The translations under genes were made by a program, and so were the position numbers. From positions 1,550,001-1,614,000 of the forward strand of contig OZ245039.1 of assembly GCA_965224095.1 (NCBI GenBank): a DNA stretch of 64,000 nt, written 5' to 3'. The DNA comes from JBPEWY01 sp965224095. GTDB taxonomy: Bacteria; Bacteroidota; Bacteroidia; Flavobacteriales; Flavobacteriaceae. Shown here in pieces: positions 52,707-61,995 of the stretch. Every line of letters begins with the position of its first letter. The stretch's first letter is position 1. The notes beneath the pieces were generated by a model, which was not told the origin of the DNA, ran no database searches, and saw only the letters and a program-made list of their open reading frames with translations.

Positions 52707-53684
52707 ATGTCTAAGGTAAAATATTATTACGATCCGGATACGCTTTCATATAGAAAGATAGAACCCAGAAAATCCCGAAAGATCAGGAATTTTCTTCTTT
52801 TTATATTGGCTTCGGTGCTTTTTGGCGGATTGATGCTGGTTGCCCTGTTAAACTCAACGGTTTTTAAAACACCTAAAGAGCTGGCGCTTCAACGTGAAGT
52901 TAAGAACTACGAGCTTCAGTTTGAACTCATCAACAAAAAGATGGGGCAACTGGAAGAAGTTCTTATTAATATCGAAAATCGGGATAATAATATTTATCGA
53001 TTGTATTTTGAAGCGAATCCGATTCCCGACGAACAGCGTAAAGCAGGATTCGGAGGAATAAACCGGTATAAGGCGCTGGAAGGGTTTAACAATTCGGATA
53101 TGATTATCAATACGGTAAGGCGGATGGATATTTTACAGAAACAGATGGTAGTCCAGTCGAAATCGTTAGATGAAATAGCCAAGCTTGCCGAAGAAAAGCA
53201 AAAATTACTAGCGGCCATTCCCGCTATTCAACCGGTAAATAATGAGGATCTAACCAGAATGGCATCCGGTTACGGATGGCGTTCCGATCCATTTACCAAA
53301 GTACGTAAATTTCACTATGGAATGGATTTTACTGCCCCTCGGGGTACACCGGTATATGCCACGGGAGATGGTGTTGTAGCCAGGGCAGATAACGGATCAG
53401 CCGGATACGGAATGCACATTCGTCTAAATCACGGATACGGATATACAAGTCTTTATGCACACCTAAGCAAATACAACGTGAGGAAAGGGCAAAAGGTAAA
53501 ACGGGGAGATCTCATAGGCTTTGTGGGAAGTACCGGACGATCTCAGGCGCCTCATTTACATTATGAAGTGTTTAAAGACGGTGAACGAATTAACCCTATT
53601 AACTTCTACTACGGCAGTTTATCTGCTTTAGAGTACGAAGCTATGCTTAAAGCTGCCTCTCAGGAAAATCAATCACTTGATTAA
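52707..53684 (+). CDS. M23-family zinc peptidase, membrane-anchored
   Basis: A 325-aa protein with one N-terminal membrane segment (about 27-47), a coiled coil (about 60-175; LQREVKNYELQFELINKK) and a C-terminal LytM/M23 domain. The zinc-site motifs are FHYGMDFTAPRGTPV (HxxxD) and APHLHYEVF (HxH). It probably cuts peptidoglycan cross-links or activates amidases, as the EnvC type does. A MerR regulator gene overlaps its stop codon by one base (TAATG). Confidence 0.93.
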   Translation: MSKVKYYYDPDTLSYRKIEPRKSRKIRNFLLFILASVLFGGLMLVALLNSTVFKTPKELALQREVKNYELQFELINKKMGQLEEVLINIENRDNNIYRLYFEANPIPDEQRKAGFGGINRYKALEGFNNSDMIINTVRRMDILQKQMVVQSKSLDEIAKLAEEKQKLLAAIPAIQPVNNEDLTRMASGYGWRSDPFTKVRKFHYGMDFTAPRGTPVYATGDGVVARADNGSAGYGMHIRLNHGYGYTSLYAHLSKYNVRKGQKVKRGDLIGFVGSTGRSQAPHLHYEVFKDGERINPINFYYGSLSALEYEAMLKAASQENQSLD

Positions 53685-54013
53685 TGCACATAAACCTTCC
53701 TGAAAAAAGATATTATTCTATTGGTGAAGTAGCCAAGGCCTTCGGTGTGAATACTTCTTTAATTCGCTTTTGGGAAAAGGAATTTGATGTGCTTCAGCCA
53801 AAAAAGAATGCCAAGGGAAATCGGAAATTTACTCCTGCCGATATTAAAAATCTCCAACTTATCTATTATCTCGTAAAAGAAAGGGGGTTTACCCTGGAAG
53901 GTGCTAAAACCCATTTGCGGGAGGAAAAGAAAAAAACGCTGACCAATTTTGAGATAATTCGTAAATTGGAATCTGTAAAAGCGGAACTTTTAAAGATTAA
54001 AAATCAACTATAA
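53684..54013 (+). CDS. MerR-family regulator
   Basis: A 109-aa protein. N-terminal winged helix: YSIGEVAKAFGVNTSLIRFW then EKEFDVLQPKKNAKGNRKF, followed by a short coiled-coil dimer helix. There are no Cys residues for metal sensing and no ligand domain. Shares one base (TAATG) with the M23 gene, so it is translationally coupled. LemA begins 24 nt downstream. Confidence 0.9.
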   Translation: MHINLPEKRYYSIGEVAKAFGVNTSLIRFWEKEFDVLQPKKNAKGNRKFTPADIKNLQLIYYLVKERGFTLEGAKTHLREEKKKTLTNFEIIRKLESVKAELLKIKNQL

Positions 54014-54037
54014 TTAAATACTTAAATTTCGAACACT

Positions 54038-54637
54038 ATGAAAAAATGGTTAATCCCTCTAATTATTCTGCTGGTTATTGGATTTGGAATCTACCAATGG
54101 GCCGTAGGATTTAATAACACTGCGGTAGATTATGAAGCAGATGCGAAAACGGCCTGGTCTAATGTAGAGAGTTCTTATCAGCGCAGGAGCGACCTTATAG
54201 GAAACCTTGTAAAAACAGTTCAGGGTGCCGCAGATTTTGAAAGAGAAACCCTAAAGGATGTTATAGAGGCCCGAGCAAAAGCCACATCGACCACTATTGA
54301 CGCGAATAACCTGACTCCCGAAAAAATAGCCGAGTTTCAACAGGCACAAACAGGTTTATCATCTGCTTTATCCAGATTACTGGTTACCGTAGAGCGCTAC
54401 CCGGAGCTTAAGGCGAATCAGAATTTTCTGGAACTTCAATCGCAATTGGAAGGTACTGAAAACAGAATTAACGTAGCCCGGGATCGTTATAACGAAGCGG
54501 TTAATATTTACGACAAACACACTACACGTTTCCCTAATAAATTGCTCGCGGGTTGGTTTGGATTTGATGAAATGCCCAGGTATAAGGCAGATCCCGGATC
54601 TGAAAATGCGCCTGATGTGGAATTCAATTTCGATTAA
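54038..54637 (+). CDS. LemA-family membrane protein
   Basis: A 199-aa protein with an N-terminal membrane helix (LIPLIILLVIGFGIYQW) and the LemA domain: ADAKTAWSNVESSYQRRSDL, LVKTVQGAADFERETLKDVI and the helical end VNIYDKHTTRFPNKLLAGWF. Function poorly defined; the family is often encoded beside TPM-domain proteins, as here (2 nt before the next start). Probably a membrane-associated partner in envelope quality control, but that is not established. Confidence 0.92.
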   Translation: MKKWLIPLIILLVIGFGIYQWAVGFNNTAVDYEADAKTAWSNVESSYQRRSDLIGNLVKTVQGAADFERETLKDVIEARAKATSTTIDANNLTPEKIAEFQQAQTGLSSALSRLLVTVERYPELKANQNFLELQSQLEGTENRINVARDRYNEAVNIYDKHTTRFPNKLLAGWFGFDEMPRYKADPGSENAPDVEFNFD

Positions 54638-54639
54638 CC

Positions 54640-55080
54640 ATGTCCTCTACGGTTGAAGACTTTTTAACTACTGCTGAAGAGCGGGAAGTTATCGCGGCCA
54701 TTCGAAGTGCTGAAAAAAGAACTTCCGGAGAAATTCGGGTGCATATAGAGCGCGGAGAGGGAAAGGATGCCCTGAAGCGTGCCCAGGAAGTCTTTCACCT
54801 GTTAAAAATGGATAATACCAAAGAAGAAAATGGTGTGTTGATTTATATTGCTGTAGATGAACACACCTTTGCTATTTGCGGAGACCGGGGAATAGATGGT
54901 TTGGTCCCGGACGGCTTCTGGGACAGTACTAAAAATACAATAGCCACACATTTTGCGAAGGGTGCTTTTAAAGATGGATTGGTCGCAGGAATTTTAGAAG
55001 CGGGAAAAGAACTACGCGAACATTTTCCGTGGAAACACAATGACGCTGATGAATTGCCTAATGAAATATCCAAAGGTTAA
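54640..55080 (+). CDS. TPM-domain protein (cytoplasmic type)
   Basis: A 146-aa protein with no signal peptide and a TPM domain: FLTTAEEREVIAAIRSAEKR, TSGEIRVHIERGEGKDALKR, VLIYIAVDEHTFAICGDRGI and the late HFPWKHNDADELPNEIS tail. TPM domains (formerly TPM_phosphatase) are linked to photosystem repair in plants and to LemA partners in bacteria; enzymatic activity here is unproven. It starts 2 nt after lemA and ends 1 nt before the next gene. Confidence 0.9.
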   Translation: MSSTVEDFLTTAEEREVIAAIRSAEKRTSGEIRVHIERGEGKDALKRAQEVFHLLKMDNTKEENGVLIYIAVDEHTFAICGDRGIDGLVPDGFWDSTKNTIATHFAKGAFKDGLVAGILEAGKELREHFPWKHNDADELPNEISKG

Positions 55081-55081
55081 G

Positions 55082-55903
55082 ATGAGAAAAAAATACGTTG
55101 TTATTTCCTTCTTTCTTTGCTTTTTTATAGCAGGTATTGATCTCACTTACGGCCAATACCAAATACCTCCCGTACCTGAAAAACAAACCAGTGTTTACGA
55201 TGACGAAATCGGATTGTTAAGCCCGGGAGAAAAAGCGGCCCTGGAAGATAAATTAATCCGTTATGCCGACTCTACCTCTACGCAGATAGTCACTATTATT
55301 ATTTCCTCCACAAAGGGCGAGGATATTGATTACCTGGGCGCTCAGTGGGGACATAAATGGGGAATCGGGCAAAAAGATGAAGATAACGGTATCTTGATAT
55401 TACTGGCGAAAGACGATCGTAAAGTAGCCATTTCCACCGGATACGGGGTTGAGCACCTCCTTACCGATGCCATCTCAAGAAGGATCATACAAAACACAAT
55501 GATTCCTTATTTTAAAACCGGCGATTATTATGGAGGACTGGACCGGGCTTCGGATGTTATTTTCAGTGTAATGAATGGCGAATATCAGGAAGATCGTGAT
55601 TTTTCTTCGAAAGAATATTTTCCTTACAAGGCCCTTATTCCCATTGTGATTTTTATTCTTCTCATGATTATTTTGTCTAAAAGCAGCCGTAATGGAGGGC
55701 GCGGAGGTAATCGCGGAAATCGTTCACCTGCCGAAGACCTTATTGATATCATTATTTTGAGTAATATGGGGCGCGGTGGTTTTGGGCGTTCTTCCGGTGG
55801 TTTCGGCGGTGGCGGATTTGGCGGTGGCTTCGGCGGTGGCGGTTTTGGCGGTGGCTTCGGCGGTGGCGGTTTTGGCGGCGGCGGCGCCAGTGGCGGATGG
55901 TAA
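55082..55903 (+). CDS. TPM-domain membrane protein with Gly/Phe-rich C-terminus (YgcG-like)
   Basis: A 273-aa protein starting MRKKYVVISFFLCFFIAG. A signal peptide (to about 26, ending TYGQ) leads to a TPM domain (about 30-160; SVYDDEIGLLSPGEKAALED, VTIIISSTKGEDIDYLGAQW, WGIGQKDEDNGILILLAKDD, GYGVEHLLTDAIS). A membrane helix (about 193-210) is followed by a tail of Gly and Phe repeats. The ATG at 55082 is used because earlier in-frame starts lie inside the previous gene. The third gene of a lemA-TPM-TPM set. Confidence 0.9.
   Translation: MRKKYVVISFFLCFFIAGIDLTYGQYQIPPVPEKQTSVYDDEIGLLSPGEKAALEDKLIRYADSTSTQIVTIIISSTKGEDIDYLGAQWGHKWGIGQKDEDNGILILLAKDDRKVAISTGYGVEHLLTDAISRRIIQNTMIPYFKTGDYYGGLDRASDVIFSVMNGEYQEDRDFSSKEYFPYKALIPIVIFILLMIILSKSSRNGGRGGNRGNRSPAEDLIDIIILSNMGRGGFGRSSGGFGGGGFGGGFGGGGFGGGFGGGGFGGGGASGGW
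55796..55876 (+). repeat. 27-bp repeat coding GGFGGGGFG
   Basis: Three consecutive 27-bp copies encode the 9-aa unit GGFGGGGFG in the C-terminus of the second TPM protein. Copy differences are mostly synonymous. The array could change in length by slippage without shifting the reading frame. Confidence 0.9.
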
Positions 55904-55974
55904 AAAACATTGCTTTCTCGCCCCCCCAGTAAAACAAAACAACACTCCTTACATTAGGTTAAGCCCTGGCCCCT

Positions 55975-57279
55975 CTATTTTTTTCTTATGAATATTTGAA
56001 TCGGAACACCCGTAAAATCAAACTGCTCCCGTAATTTATTCTCCAAAAATCTCTTGTAAGGATCTTTTACATACTGTGGTAAATTGGCATAGAATGCAAA
56101 CTGAGGGTACTTAGTAGGTAGTTGTGTGCAAAACTTGATTTTTACATATTTCCCTTTATGAGCAGGAGGTGGGTTTTTCTCTATAATGGGAAGCATGATA
56201 TCGTTTAGTTTTCTGGTAACAATGGTATTTGACCGGTTTTTATACACTTCCATAGCAGTTTCAATAGCTTTATATACACGTTGCTTGGTAAGTGCCGATA
56301 TAAATACGATAGGGACATCGGTAAAGGGCTCGGCTGCCTTTCTAATCATATTTTCAAATTGTCTGGTGGTATGCGTATCTTTTTCAACCAGATCCCATTT
56401 ATTTACCAGTATTACGATTCCCTTATGATTGCGTTCCGCCAACCAGAATATATTTAAATCCTGACCTTCAAACCCACGCGTGGCATCGAGGACCAACAAA
56501 CATACATCCGAATACTCAATAGTACGTACCGATCGCATAACCGAATAAAACTCCAGATCTTCCTTTACTTTTGACTTACGCCGTATTCCGGCCGTATCGA
56601 CCAAAGTAAATTCGAAACCAAAACGATTGTATCGGGTATCGATACTATCGCGTGTTGTTCCTGCAATATCGGTAACAATATAGCGATCTTCCCCGATTAA
56701 GGCATTGATAAAAGACGATTTTCCCGCATTGGGCCTACCCACTACCGCAAAACGCGGCAATTCCTCATCGATTTCCACTTCTTTTTCGGGAAGCACTTCC
56801 ACCAATGCATCCAATAATTCTCCGGTACCACTCCCATTGATACTGGAAATTGTATAGTAATCGCCCAGTCCTAATGCATAAAACTCCACGGCATTGGCCT
56901 GTCGCGTCGCATCATCCACCTTATTTACCACAACCAGAATGGGCTTTTCGGTTTGGCGTAATAAACGCGCTACATCTTCATCCATTCCTGTAACACCCGC
57001 TTCCACATCCACTACAAATAAAATCGCATCTGCTTCCTCAATGGCCAGTTCTACTTGTTTATCGATCTCTTTTTCAAAAATATCATCGCTCCCCACTACA
57101 TATCCTCCTGTATCGATCAGGGAAAATTCCGTTCCGTTCCAATCTGACTTACCATAATGGCGATCTCTGGTAACTCCGCTCACTGCATCTACAATGGCCT
57201 CTCTTCGCTGAATTAACCGATTAAACAAGGTTGATTTCCCAACGTTTGGCCTTCCCACTATGGCTACAATAGCACTCAT
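55975..57279 (-). CDS. der: Ribosome biogenesis GTPase Der (EngA)
   Basis: A 434-aa protein with two GTPase domains (G1 motifs GRPNVGKST and GRPNAGKSS; NKVD and NKWD as G4) and a C-terminal KH-like domain. Der assists 50S subunit assembly. Full length for the family. It has a -7 box (57296-57303) in the 45-nt gap and is divergent from the small membrane protein gene at 57325. Confidence 0.97.
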   Translation of the reverse strand: MSAIVAIVGRPNVGKSTLFNRLIQRREAIVDAVSGVTRDRHYGKSDWNGTEFSLIDTGGYVVGSDDIFEKEIDKQVELAIEEADAILFVVDVEAGVTGMDEDVARLLRQTEKPILVVVNKVDDATRQANAVEFYALGLGDYYTISSINGSGTGELLDALVEVLPEKEVEIDEELPRFAVVGRPNAGKSSFINALIGEDRYIVTDIAGTTRDSIDTRYNRFGFEFTLVDTAGIRRKSKVKEDLEFYSVMRSVRTIEYSDVCLLVLDATRGFEGQDLNIFWLAERNHKGIVILVNKWDLVEKDTHTTRQFENMIRKAAEPFTDVPIVFISALTKQRVYKAIETAMEVYKNRSNTIVTRKLNDIMLPIIEKNPPPAHKGKYVKIKFCTQLPTKYPQFAFYANLPQYVKDPYKRFLENKLREQFDFTGVPIQIFIRKK

Positions 57280-57295
57280 ATATTTTAATTTGCGG

Positions 57296-57303
57296 CAAAG
57301 GTA
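57296..57303 (-). promoter_or_regulatory. -7 box of der
   Basis: Minus strand TACCTTTG, an exact TAnnTTTG match, 17 nt before the der start. The -33 region is T-rich without a clear TTTG. Confidence 0.55.
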
Positions 57304-57324
57304 CTATTTAAATCTGAAGAAAAA

Positions 57325-57849
57325 ATGCTATCTTTTTCTAATCTAAAGTCTTTTACAGTGAATAGCTTACCAAATGACATTGTGCTCAGGCCCAGGTTTC
57401 AACTGGAATTAAACCAGCCTAAGGAAACTGCTCTTAAAGCATTTGAAACCGCCGAACAAAATTCCTTTTTAGTGAAACGGGTGGACGATCATGTTTTTAT
57501 AAAATACAAAAAACAGCAAGCTCATTTTTGGTCGCCCCAGCTGCATCTGGAAATCAATGAAACCAATCAGGCATCCAGTAAAGTGTATGGCCTCTTTGGC
57601 CCTAATCCCACCTTATGGACCTTTTTTATGTTCCTGCATTTCAGTGTGGCTGTTATTTTTATCATGTTAGGAGTATGGGCTTATTCCAACTGGTCTATTG
57701 GCAATTCTTATGCCTTTCAGCTGGCAGGCATGGTTTTTATGGTCATTCTGTGGTTTACCCTATATGCTTTTGGAAGAATAGGAAAAGCCAAAGGAAGACC
57801 TCAGATGAATGAATTACATCAATTTATGAAAAAAACACTTTTTCCATAA
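57325..57849 (+). CDS. Hypothetical two-helix membrane protein
   Basis: A 174-aa protein with a soluble N-terminal half (about 1-90) and two membrane helices, TLWTFFMFLHFSVAVIFIML and MVFMVILWFTLYAF, separated by a short loop with Trp and Asn. No motif was recognised. It is divergent from der and stands alone. The ORF length, the good membrane pattern and the terminator behind it support it as a real gene. Confidence 0.65.
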   Translation: MLSFSNLKSFTVNSLPNDIVLRPRFQLELNQPKETALKAFETAEQNSFLVKRVDDHVFIKYKKQQAHFWSPQLHLEINETNQASSKVYGLFGPNPTLWTFFMFLHFSVAVIFIMLGVWAYSNWSIGNSYAFQLAGMVFMVILWFTLYAFGRIGKAKGRPQMNELHQFMKKTLFP

Positions 57850-57854
57850 ATGCA

Positions 57855-57887
57855 AAAGAGACCGTCTTTTAACAAAACAGCCTCTTT
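57855..57887. terminator. Probable imperfect intrinsic terminator
   Basis: AAAGAG (57855-57860) and CTCTTT (57882-57887) form the base of an interrupted stem whose upper part pairs GTCTTTT with AAAACAG. It lies between the convergent genes ending at 57849 and 57916. Imperfect pairing makes this a moderate call. Confidence 0.5.
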
Positions 57888-57915
57888 AGAAAATGATGAG
57901 AAAGAGTGAAACAAT

Positions 57916-59463
57916 TTATTGGTTTTCGTAGATTGTTACGGTACCACTATCTTCATTGCTAACAATTAAAATATCTTTTTTGGAAGGGCTGTCTTTTGCC
58001 TCCACTGCCAATAATCCTTCCGGGGCTTCATCATCCTGATGCTGCAGGATCTGAATAAACTGAGGGGAAACAGGATTGGTAATATCATATACCAAAATCT
58101 GATCATTTCGCTCCAGGCCAACAAATAAAACATGTTGGTTCCCACTGGTGCGAAGTACTTCCACCGATTCCGGTTCGGCACCTTTATCGTCACTTCGCTT
58201 ATCATTATCGTTAAACCTTTCCGGAGTAAGGTTTAATGTCTTTTCAGCAATGGCATTCCCACTGTCGTATACAAGTGCTCCGTCTTCTCCCGACCAAATG
58301 GAAAACGAACGAGCACCATAACTATAAAGGGCATCAAAATCGCCATCCATATCGGTATCTCCCAGGGTTGTTGTAATTTTAAGCCTTCCCAGATTTGTTT
58401 TCTTTTTTAGTTCTGCCGCATTTGGAAATACCAGGGGATCCAGATCAATATCTTCAATACGTTCTTCCTCAATAAAACCAGGTATCCCCTCATATTCTCT
58501 GGCATCGCCTTCATTGGCAGTGATTATGTAATCCACTCCACCAATCTTCACATAGTCAATAGCATCCGGCTGATAGATTCCATAAACCGGCCAGGACCGT
58601 AGCATTTTCACATGGTCTTTATCACTAGCGTCCAGTTCATTGCCTGGAATGAAATACTCTTTAAAACCCAAAGGAAAAATAGCTTCAATTTGCTGAGATA
58701 TCAGATTAATTTTTGCAATCCCATTGTTTTCCTGAAGCGTTACCCAGGCCGTTCTGGAATCGTCGGAAACGGTTATATACTCTGGTTCTATATCTTCAGC
58801 GAGCGTTGCTCCGGGGCCAAATACTCTAAATCCGTTTGAAAGGAGGTGGTCTTTTTCAGCTTCAAACGCATCAAATGTAAGGGTGATGAGTTCTCCCGTG
58901 CTAAGCTTTACAATACTTACAGAACCCTTCGGATCGATCAGGTAATCTGCTCCGGGTTCACCTTCATTAGCCGAGATCACATACTGCCCATTTGGAGAAA
59001 ACGTAACCATATCAGGAAGGGCTCCTACTTGATAATTTCCCAACACCGAATAATCATCGGTATCGTAGATAACAATCCATCCGTTGGCCTGTTTATTTTG
59101 GTTTTCTATTGCTACTGCTAATTTACCTCCGTGAACAGCAACGCTGTTAGGTGCTCCGGAATGAATGGGAATAGAAGGTTTTTGAACGGGATTCTCCAAA
59201 TCTGTAATATCGAATACAGAAATTTCAGCCGATTCGACATTCACTACAAAAAGTTTGTGATTGCGTGTATCAAATGCGGCGATTTCCGAAGCTCCTTCTC
59301 CTCCCACCTTAATGGTGCTTTTGTATTGAAAATTTACCGGGGAATGGTTTTTGTTTTTTTTCGTGCGTACTTCTGAAATGATATCCGTTTCCGGAAGTTC
59401 TTTATCGCATGAAATAAATAAACTTAAACATAAAGAAATTGTGAGGGATTTTTTGAGTTTCAT
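57916..59463 (-). CDS. Choice-of-anchor I lipoprotein (beta-propeller)
   Basis: A 515-aa predicted lipoprotein (lipobox ISC near residue 19). The mature part is a propeller typical of the choice-of-anchor I group: EISVFDITDLENPVQKPSIP, GQYVISANEGEPGADYLIDP, TVSDDSRTAWVTLQENNGIA, YIITANEGDAREYEGIPGF and TSGNQHVLFVGLERNDQI. These proteins often carry surface anchors; here the only anchor is the lipid. Activity is unknown (phytase/esterase-like propellers are relatives). The ATG at 59463 is chosen because a promoter -7 box (59482-59489) lies just upstream. Confidence 0.82.
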   Translation of the reverse strand: MKLKKSLTISLCLSLFISCDKELPETDIISEVRTKKNKNHSPVNFQYKSTIKVGGEGASEIAAFDTRNHKLFVVNVESAEISVFDITDLENPVQKPSIPIHSGAPNSVAVHGGKLAVAIENQNKQANGWIVIYDTDDYSVLGNYQVGALPDMVTFSPNGQYVISANEGEPGADYLIDPKGSVSIVKLSTGELITLTFDAFEAEKDHLLSNGFRVFGPGATLAEDIEPEYITVSDDSRTAWVTLQENNGIAKINLISQQIEAIFPLGFKEYFIPGNELDASDKDHVKMLRSWPVYGIYQPDAIDYVKIGGVDYIITANEGDAREYEGIPGFIEEERIEDIDLDPLVFPNAAELKKKTNLGRLKITTTLGDTDMDGDFDALYSYGARSFSIWSGEDGALVYDSGNAIAEKTLNLTPERFNDNDKRSDDKGAEPESVEVLRTSGNQHVLFVGLERNDQILVYDITNPVSPQFIQILQHQDDEAPEGLLAVEAKDSPSKKDILIVSNEDSGTVTIYENQ

Positions 59464-59481
59464 ACTGTTGGTTTTGAGACC

Positions 59482-59489
59482 CAAAACTA
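59482..59489 (-). promoter_or_regulatory. -7 box of the choice-of-anchor I gene
   Basis: Minus strand TAGTTTTG, exact TAnnTTTG match, 18 nt before the start. A TTT about 18 nt upstream could be a weak -33. This argues against the longer start at 59499. Confidence 0.55.
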
Positions 59490-59543
59490 AAATCTCCATG
59501 TAAAGTAAAAGTTAGTAAAAGAAGAACGAATGTTTAGGTTTTA

Positions 59544-60428
59544 TTATCGATTGTAACCAAAACGTTTCAGCTGCCTGGCATTACTCCTCCAGTTTTTATT
59601 AACCTTAACATACAGTTCAAGGTGAATTTGTTTTCCGAAGAATTTTTCCAGGTCTTTTCTCGATTCCATTCCCACTCGTTTTAAAGCACTCCCTTTATGC
59701 CCTATAATAATTCCTTTCTGTGTTTCCCTTTCAACCATAATTACCGAACGAATCCTGATAAGCTTATTATCTTCCATAAACTCCTCGGTATCTACCTCAA
59801 CGGCATAGGGGATCTCTTTTTTGTAGTGTAGCAAAATTTTCTCCCGGATGGTTTCATTCACAAAAAAGCGTTCCGGTTTATCAGTGATTTCATCCTTAGG
59901 ATAAAACGGTGGCGATTCGGGCAGTAGTTCCACGATACGCTGAAAGACCTCGGCAACATTAAAATTCTTAAGTGCCGACACCGGATATATTTCGGCATTG
60001 GGTACTTTTTCTTTCCACAAAGACACCTGTTCCTCCAGTTGTTCCTGACTGGAGACATCAATTTTATTCAATAAAAGGAGTACCGGAATTTTTGCATGAA
60101 CAATTCTGTTAAAAAACTGTTCATCTTTCAGGTTTTTTTCTCCGATCTCCACCATATAAATCAAAATATCGGCATCTTCAAAAGCCGACCTCACAAAATC
60201 CATCATTGAGGTCTGCAGCTCATAGGCCGGTTTAATAATTCCGGGAGTGTCTGACAAAATCACCTGAAAGTCATCACCGTTCACAATTCCGAGAATCCGG
60301 TGCCTGGTGGTTTGTGCTTTCGATGTGATAATCGATAATTTTTCGCCTACAAAAGCATTCATCAACGTTGATTTCCCGACATTGGGGTTTCCGATAATGT
60401 TTACAAAACCGGCTTTATGCTTTTTCAT
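59544..60428 (-). CDS. era: GTPase Era
   Basis: A 294-aa protein. The Ras-like GTPase domain (G1 GNPNVGKST, G3 DTPG, G4 NKID) is followed by a C-terminal KH domain (GIIIGHKGSALKRVGMESRK). Era acts in 16S rRNA processing and 30S maturation. Its start overlaps the 3' end of the symporter gene by 14 nt, so the two are probably co-transcribed. Confidence 0.97.
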   Translation of the reverse strand: MKKHKAGFVNIIGNPNVGKSTLMNAFVGEKLSIITSKAQTTRHRILGIVNGDDFQVILSDTPGIIKPAYELQTSMMDFVRSAFEDADILIYMVEIGEKNLKDEQFFNRIVHAKIPVLLLLNKIDVSSQEQLEEQVSLWKEKVPNAEIYPVSALKNFNVAEVFQRIVELLPESPPFYPKDEITDKPERFFVNETIREKILLHYKKEIPYAVEVDTEEFMEDNKLIRIRSVIMVERETQKGIIIGHKGSALKRVGMESRKDLEKFFGKQIHLELYVKVNKNWRSNARQLKRFGYNR

Positions 60429-61782
60429 CTTTCAACTTATTAAAATAAAGTTTCATTTCCCTGTTCATTTTGGGTGCAAGATACAACAAGGCAATCATAT
60501 TAGGGATACACATAAGCGCATATGCCAGGTCGATCAGGTTAATAACCAGGTCAACCGAGGCTATTGCGGCAAAAACAATCGTTGCCACAAAGTATATATT
60601 AAACCATCTTCCGATAGCAGTATTGGTTAAAAAGGTAAGGCATCGGGTTCCGTAATACGAATAGGTAAACAAAGTGGACAGGGCAAAGGCCGAAACGATT
60701 AACATAAGCAGGATTTCCCCATAGCCAAAGAGCGATTTTTTAAATGCGATCAGCGTCATAATAATCCCGTTATTCTCGGTTTCCAGATAAGCCCCAGAAA
60801 TAATAATTACAAGTGCAGTAAGCGTACACACTATAAGCGTATCTATAAAGGGCCCCAGCATAGCCACCAGTCCTTCCTGTACCGGCTCGTCGGTTTTTGA
60901 TTGTCCGTGGTACATAGGTGCACTCCCCAGTCCGGACTCATTGGAAAATACGGCCCGCCGTACTCCAAGAATCACCAATCCCCAAAAGCCTCCCTGCAAC
61001 ATCGTATTAATATCAAAAGCCTCTCTGAAAATCAGGGAAAACGACGGAAGTATATTTTCTGTGTTTGTCATCATAATCACAATAACGGCCAGGAAATACA
61101 GCAAAACCATAAATGGAACAATGGCTGTTGCCACCCGGGCAATTTTTTTTAATCCTCCGAAAATTACCAGCGATGTTAATATGGAGAGTACGATCCCGAT
61201 AATTAGCTTCCAGTTAAAATCGCCCAAAGCAGCAATTGATTCATCCGGTCTTACCACGTTCATAAAGGTCTGTGTAAATTGATTCACGGTAAACACACCC
61301 AAAAACCCTATCAATCCGGCAACCGAGAAAAAAACAGCCAGGGGTTTGGCTTTTTTACCCATCCCCCGGGTAATATAATGCATGGGTCCGGCCACCAGAT
61401 TTCCCGCCTCATCTTTTTCCCGAAACATAATAGCCAGACCGCAGGAATAAAATTTAATACACATTCCTATCAGTGCAGTAACCCACATCCAGAACACCAC
61501 GCCGGGGCCTCCCAGATAAATAGCAATGGCCACCCCGGATATATTCCCCAGGCCCACAGTAGCGGCAACGGCAGAAGACAGAGCCTGTAAATGACTTATT
61601 TGGCCGGGATCGTCCGGATCATCGTGCTTTCCCTGTACAATGCCCAGTGCATGCCGGAAGTAACGATACGGTAACAGGCGTGACGCCAGTACCAGATAAA
61701 TACCTCCTCCGATTACAAAGAATAGCATCACCCATTCGGCATAGGGAATAAGCGCGCCCAAAAGTTTATTTACTGACTCCAT
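60415..61782 (-). CDS. Alanine/glycine:cation symporter family protein
   Basis: A 455-aa inner-membrane transporter of the AGCS family with about 10-11 membrane helices. The family signature NESGLGSAPMYHGQSKTDEP is present, as are AAVAATVGLGNISGVAIAIY near the N-terminus and KFYSCGLAIMFREKDEAGNL. It takes up alanine or glycine with sodium or protons. ATG at 61782 is preferred over one eight codons earlier. Overlaps era by 14 nt. Confidence 0.95.
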   Translation of the reverse strand: MESVNKLLGALIPYAEWVMLFFVIGGGIYLVLASRLLPYRYFRHALGIVQGKHDDPDDPGQISHLQALSSAVAATVGLGNISGVAIAIYLGGPGVVFWMWVTALIGMCIKFYSCGLAIMFREKDEAGNLVAGPMHYITRGMGKKAKPLAVFFSVAGLIGFLGVFTVNQFTQTFMNVVRPDESIAALGDFNWKLIIGIVLSILTSLVIFGGLKKIARVATAIVPFMVLLYFLAVIVIMMTNTENILPSFSLIFREAFDINTMLQGGFWGLVILGVRRAVFSNESGLGSAPMYHGQSKTDEPVQEGLVAMLGPFIDTLIVCTLTALVIIISGAYLETENNGIIMTLIAFKKSLFGYGEILLMLIVSAFALSTLFTYSYYGTRCLTFLTNTAIGRWFNIYFVATIVFAAIASVDLVINLIDLAYALMCIPNMIALLYLAPKMNREMKLYFNKLKDEKA

Positions 61783-61872
61783 AATTACAGTGACTAAAGT
61801 ACACATTTAGCCCTGTTTAAAAACCTAAAAAATGTCTAAAAACATTTTAAGGGAAAGAATTCTACAAAAAAC

Positions 61873-61902
61873 TTGACAAAAGTAAAAATGGTTGTATATT
61901 TG
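61873..61902 (+). promoter_or_regulatory. Promoter of the tRNA gene
   Basis: TTG (61873-61875), a 19-nt spacer and TATATTTG (61895-61902), an ideal Bacteroidetes promoter. The transcript would begin about 5 nt before the tRNA. Confidence 0.85.
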
Positions 61903-61913
61903 CAATCCTATAT

Positions 61914-61986
61914 CGCGGGATAGAGCAGTAGGCAGCTCGTCGGGCTCATAACCCGAAGGTCGCAGGTTCGAGTCCTGCTCCCGCTA
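61914..61986 (+). tRNA. Initiator tRNA-Met (CAT)
   Basis: 73 nt with a CAT anticodon (61959-61961 window region, loop CTCATAA). Initiator marks: position 1 is C facing a T at position 72, so the end pair is open; the anticodon stem has three stacked G-C pairs (GGG/CCC); and the D-stem pair 11-24 is A-T. T-arm GCAGG-TTCGAGT-CCTGC and D-arm GAGC/GCTC are intact. The 3' CCA is not encoded. It has its own promoter and terminator, so it is a single-gene transcript. Confidence 0.95.
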
Positions 61987-61995
61987 CGAAGAAAG

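Noticed and set aside
55724..55945. Ala/Thr-rich frames opposite the Gly-rich tail of the TPM gene
   Set aside because: They result from the GGC/GGT repeat read on the other strand.
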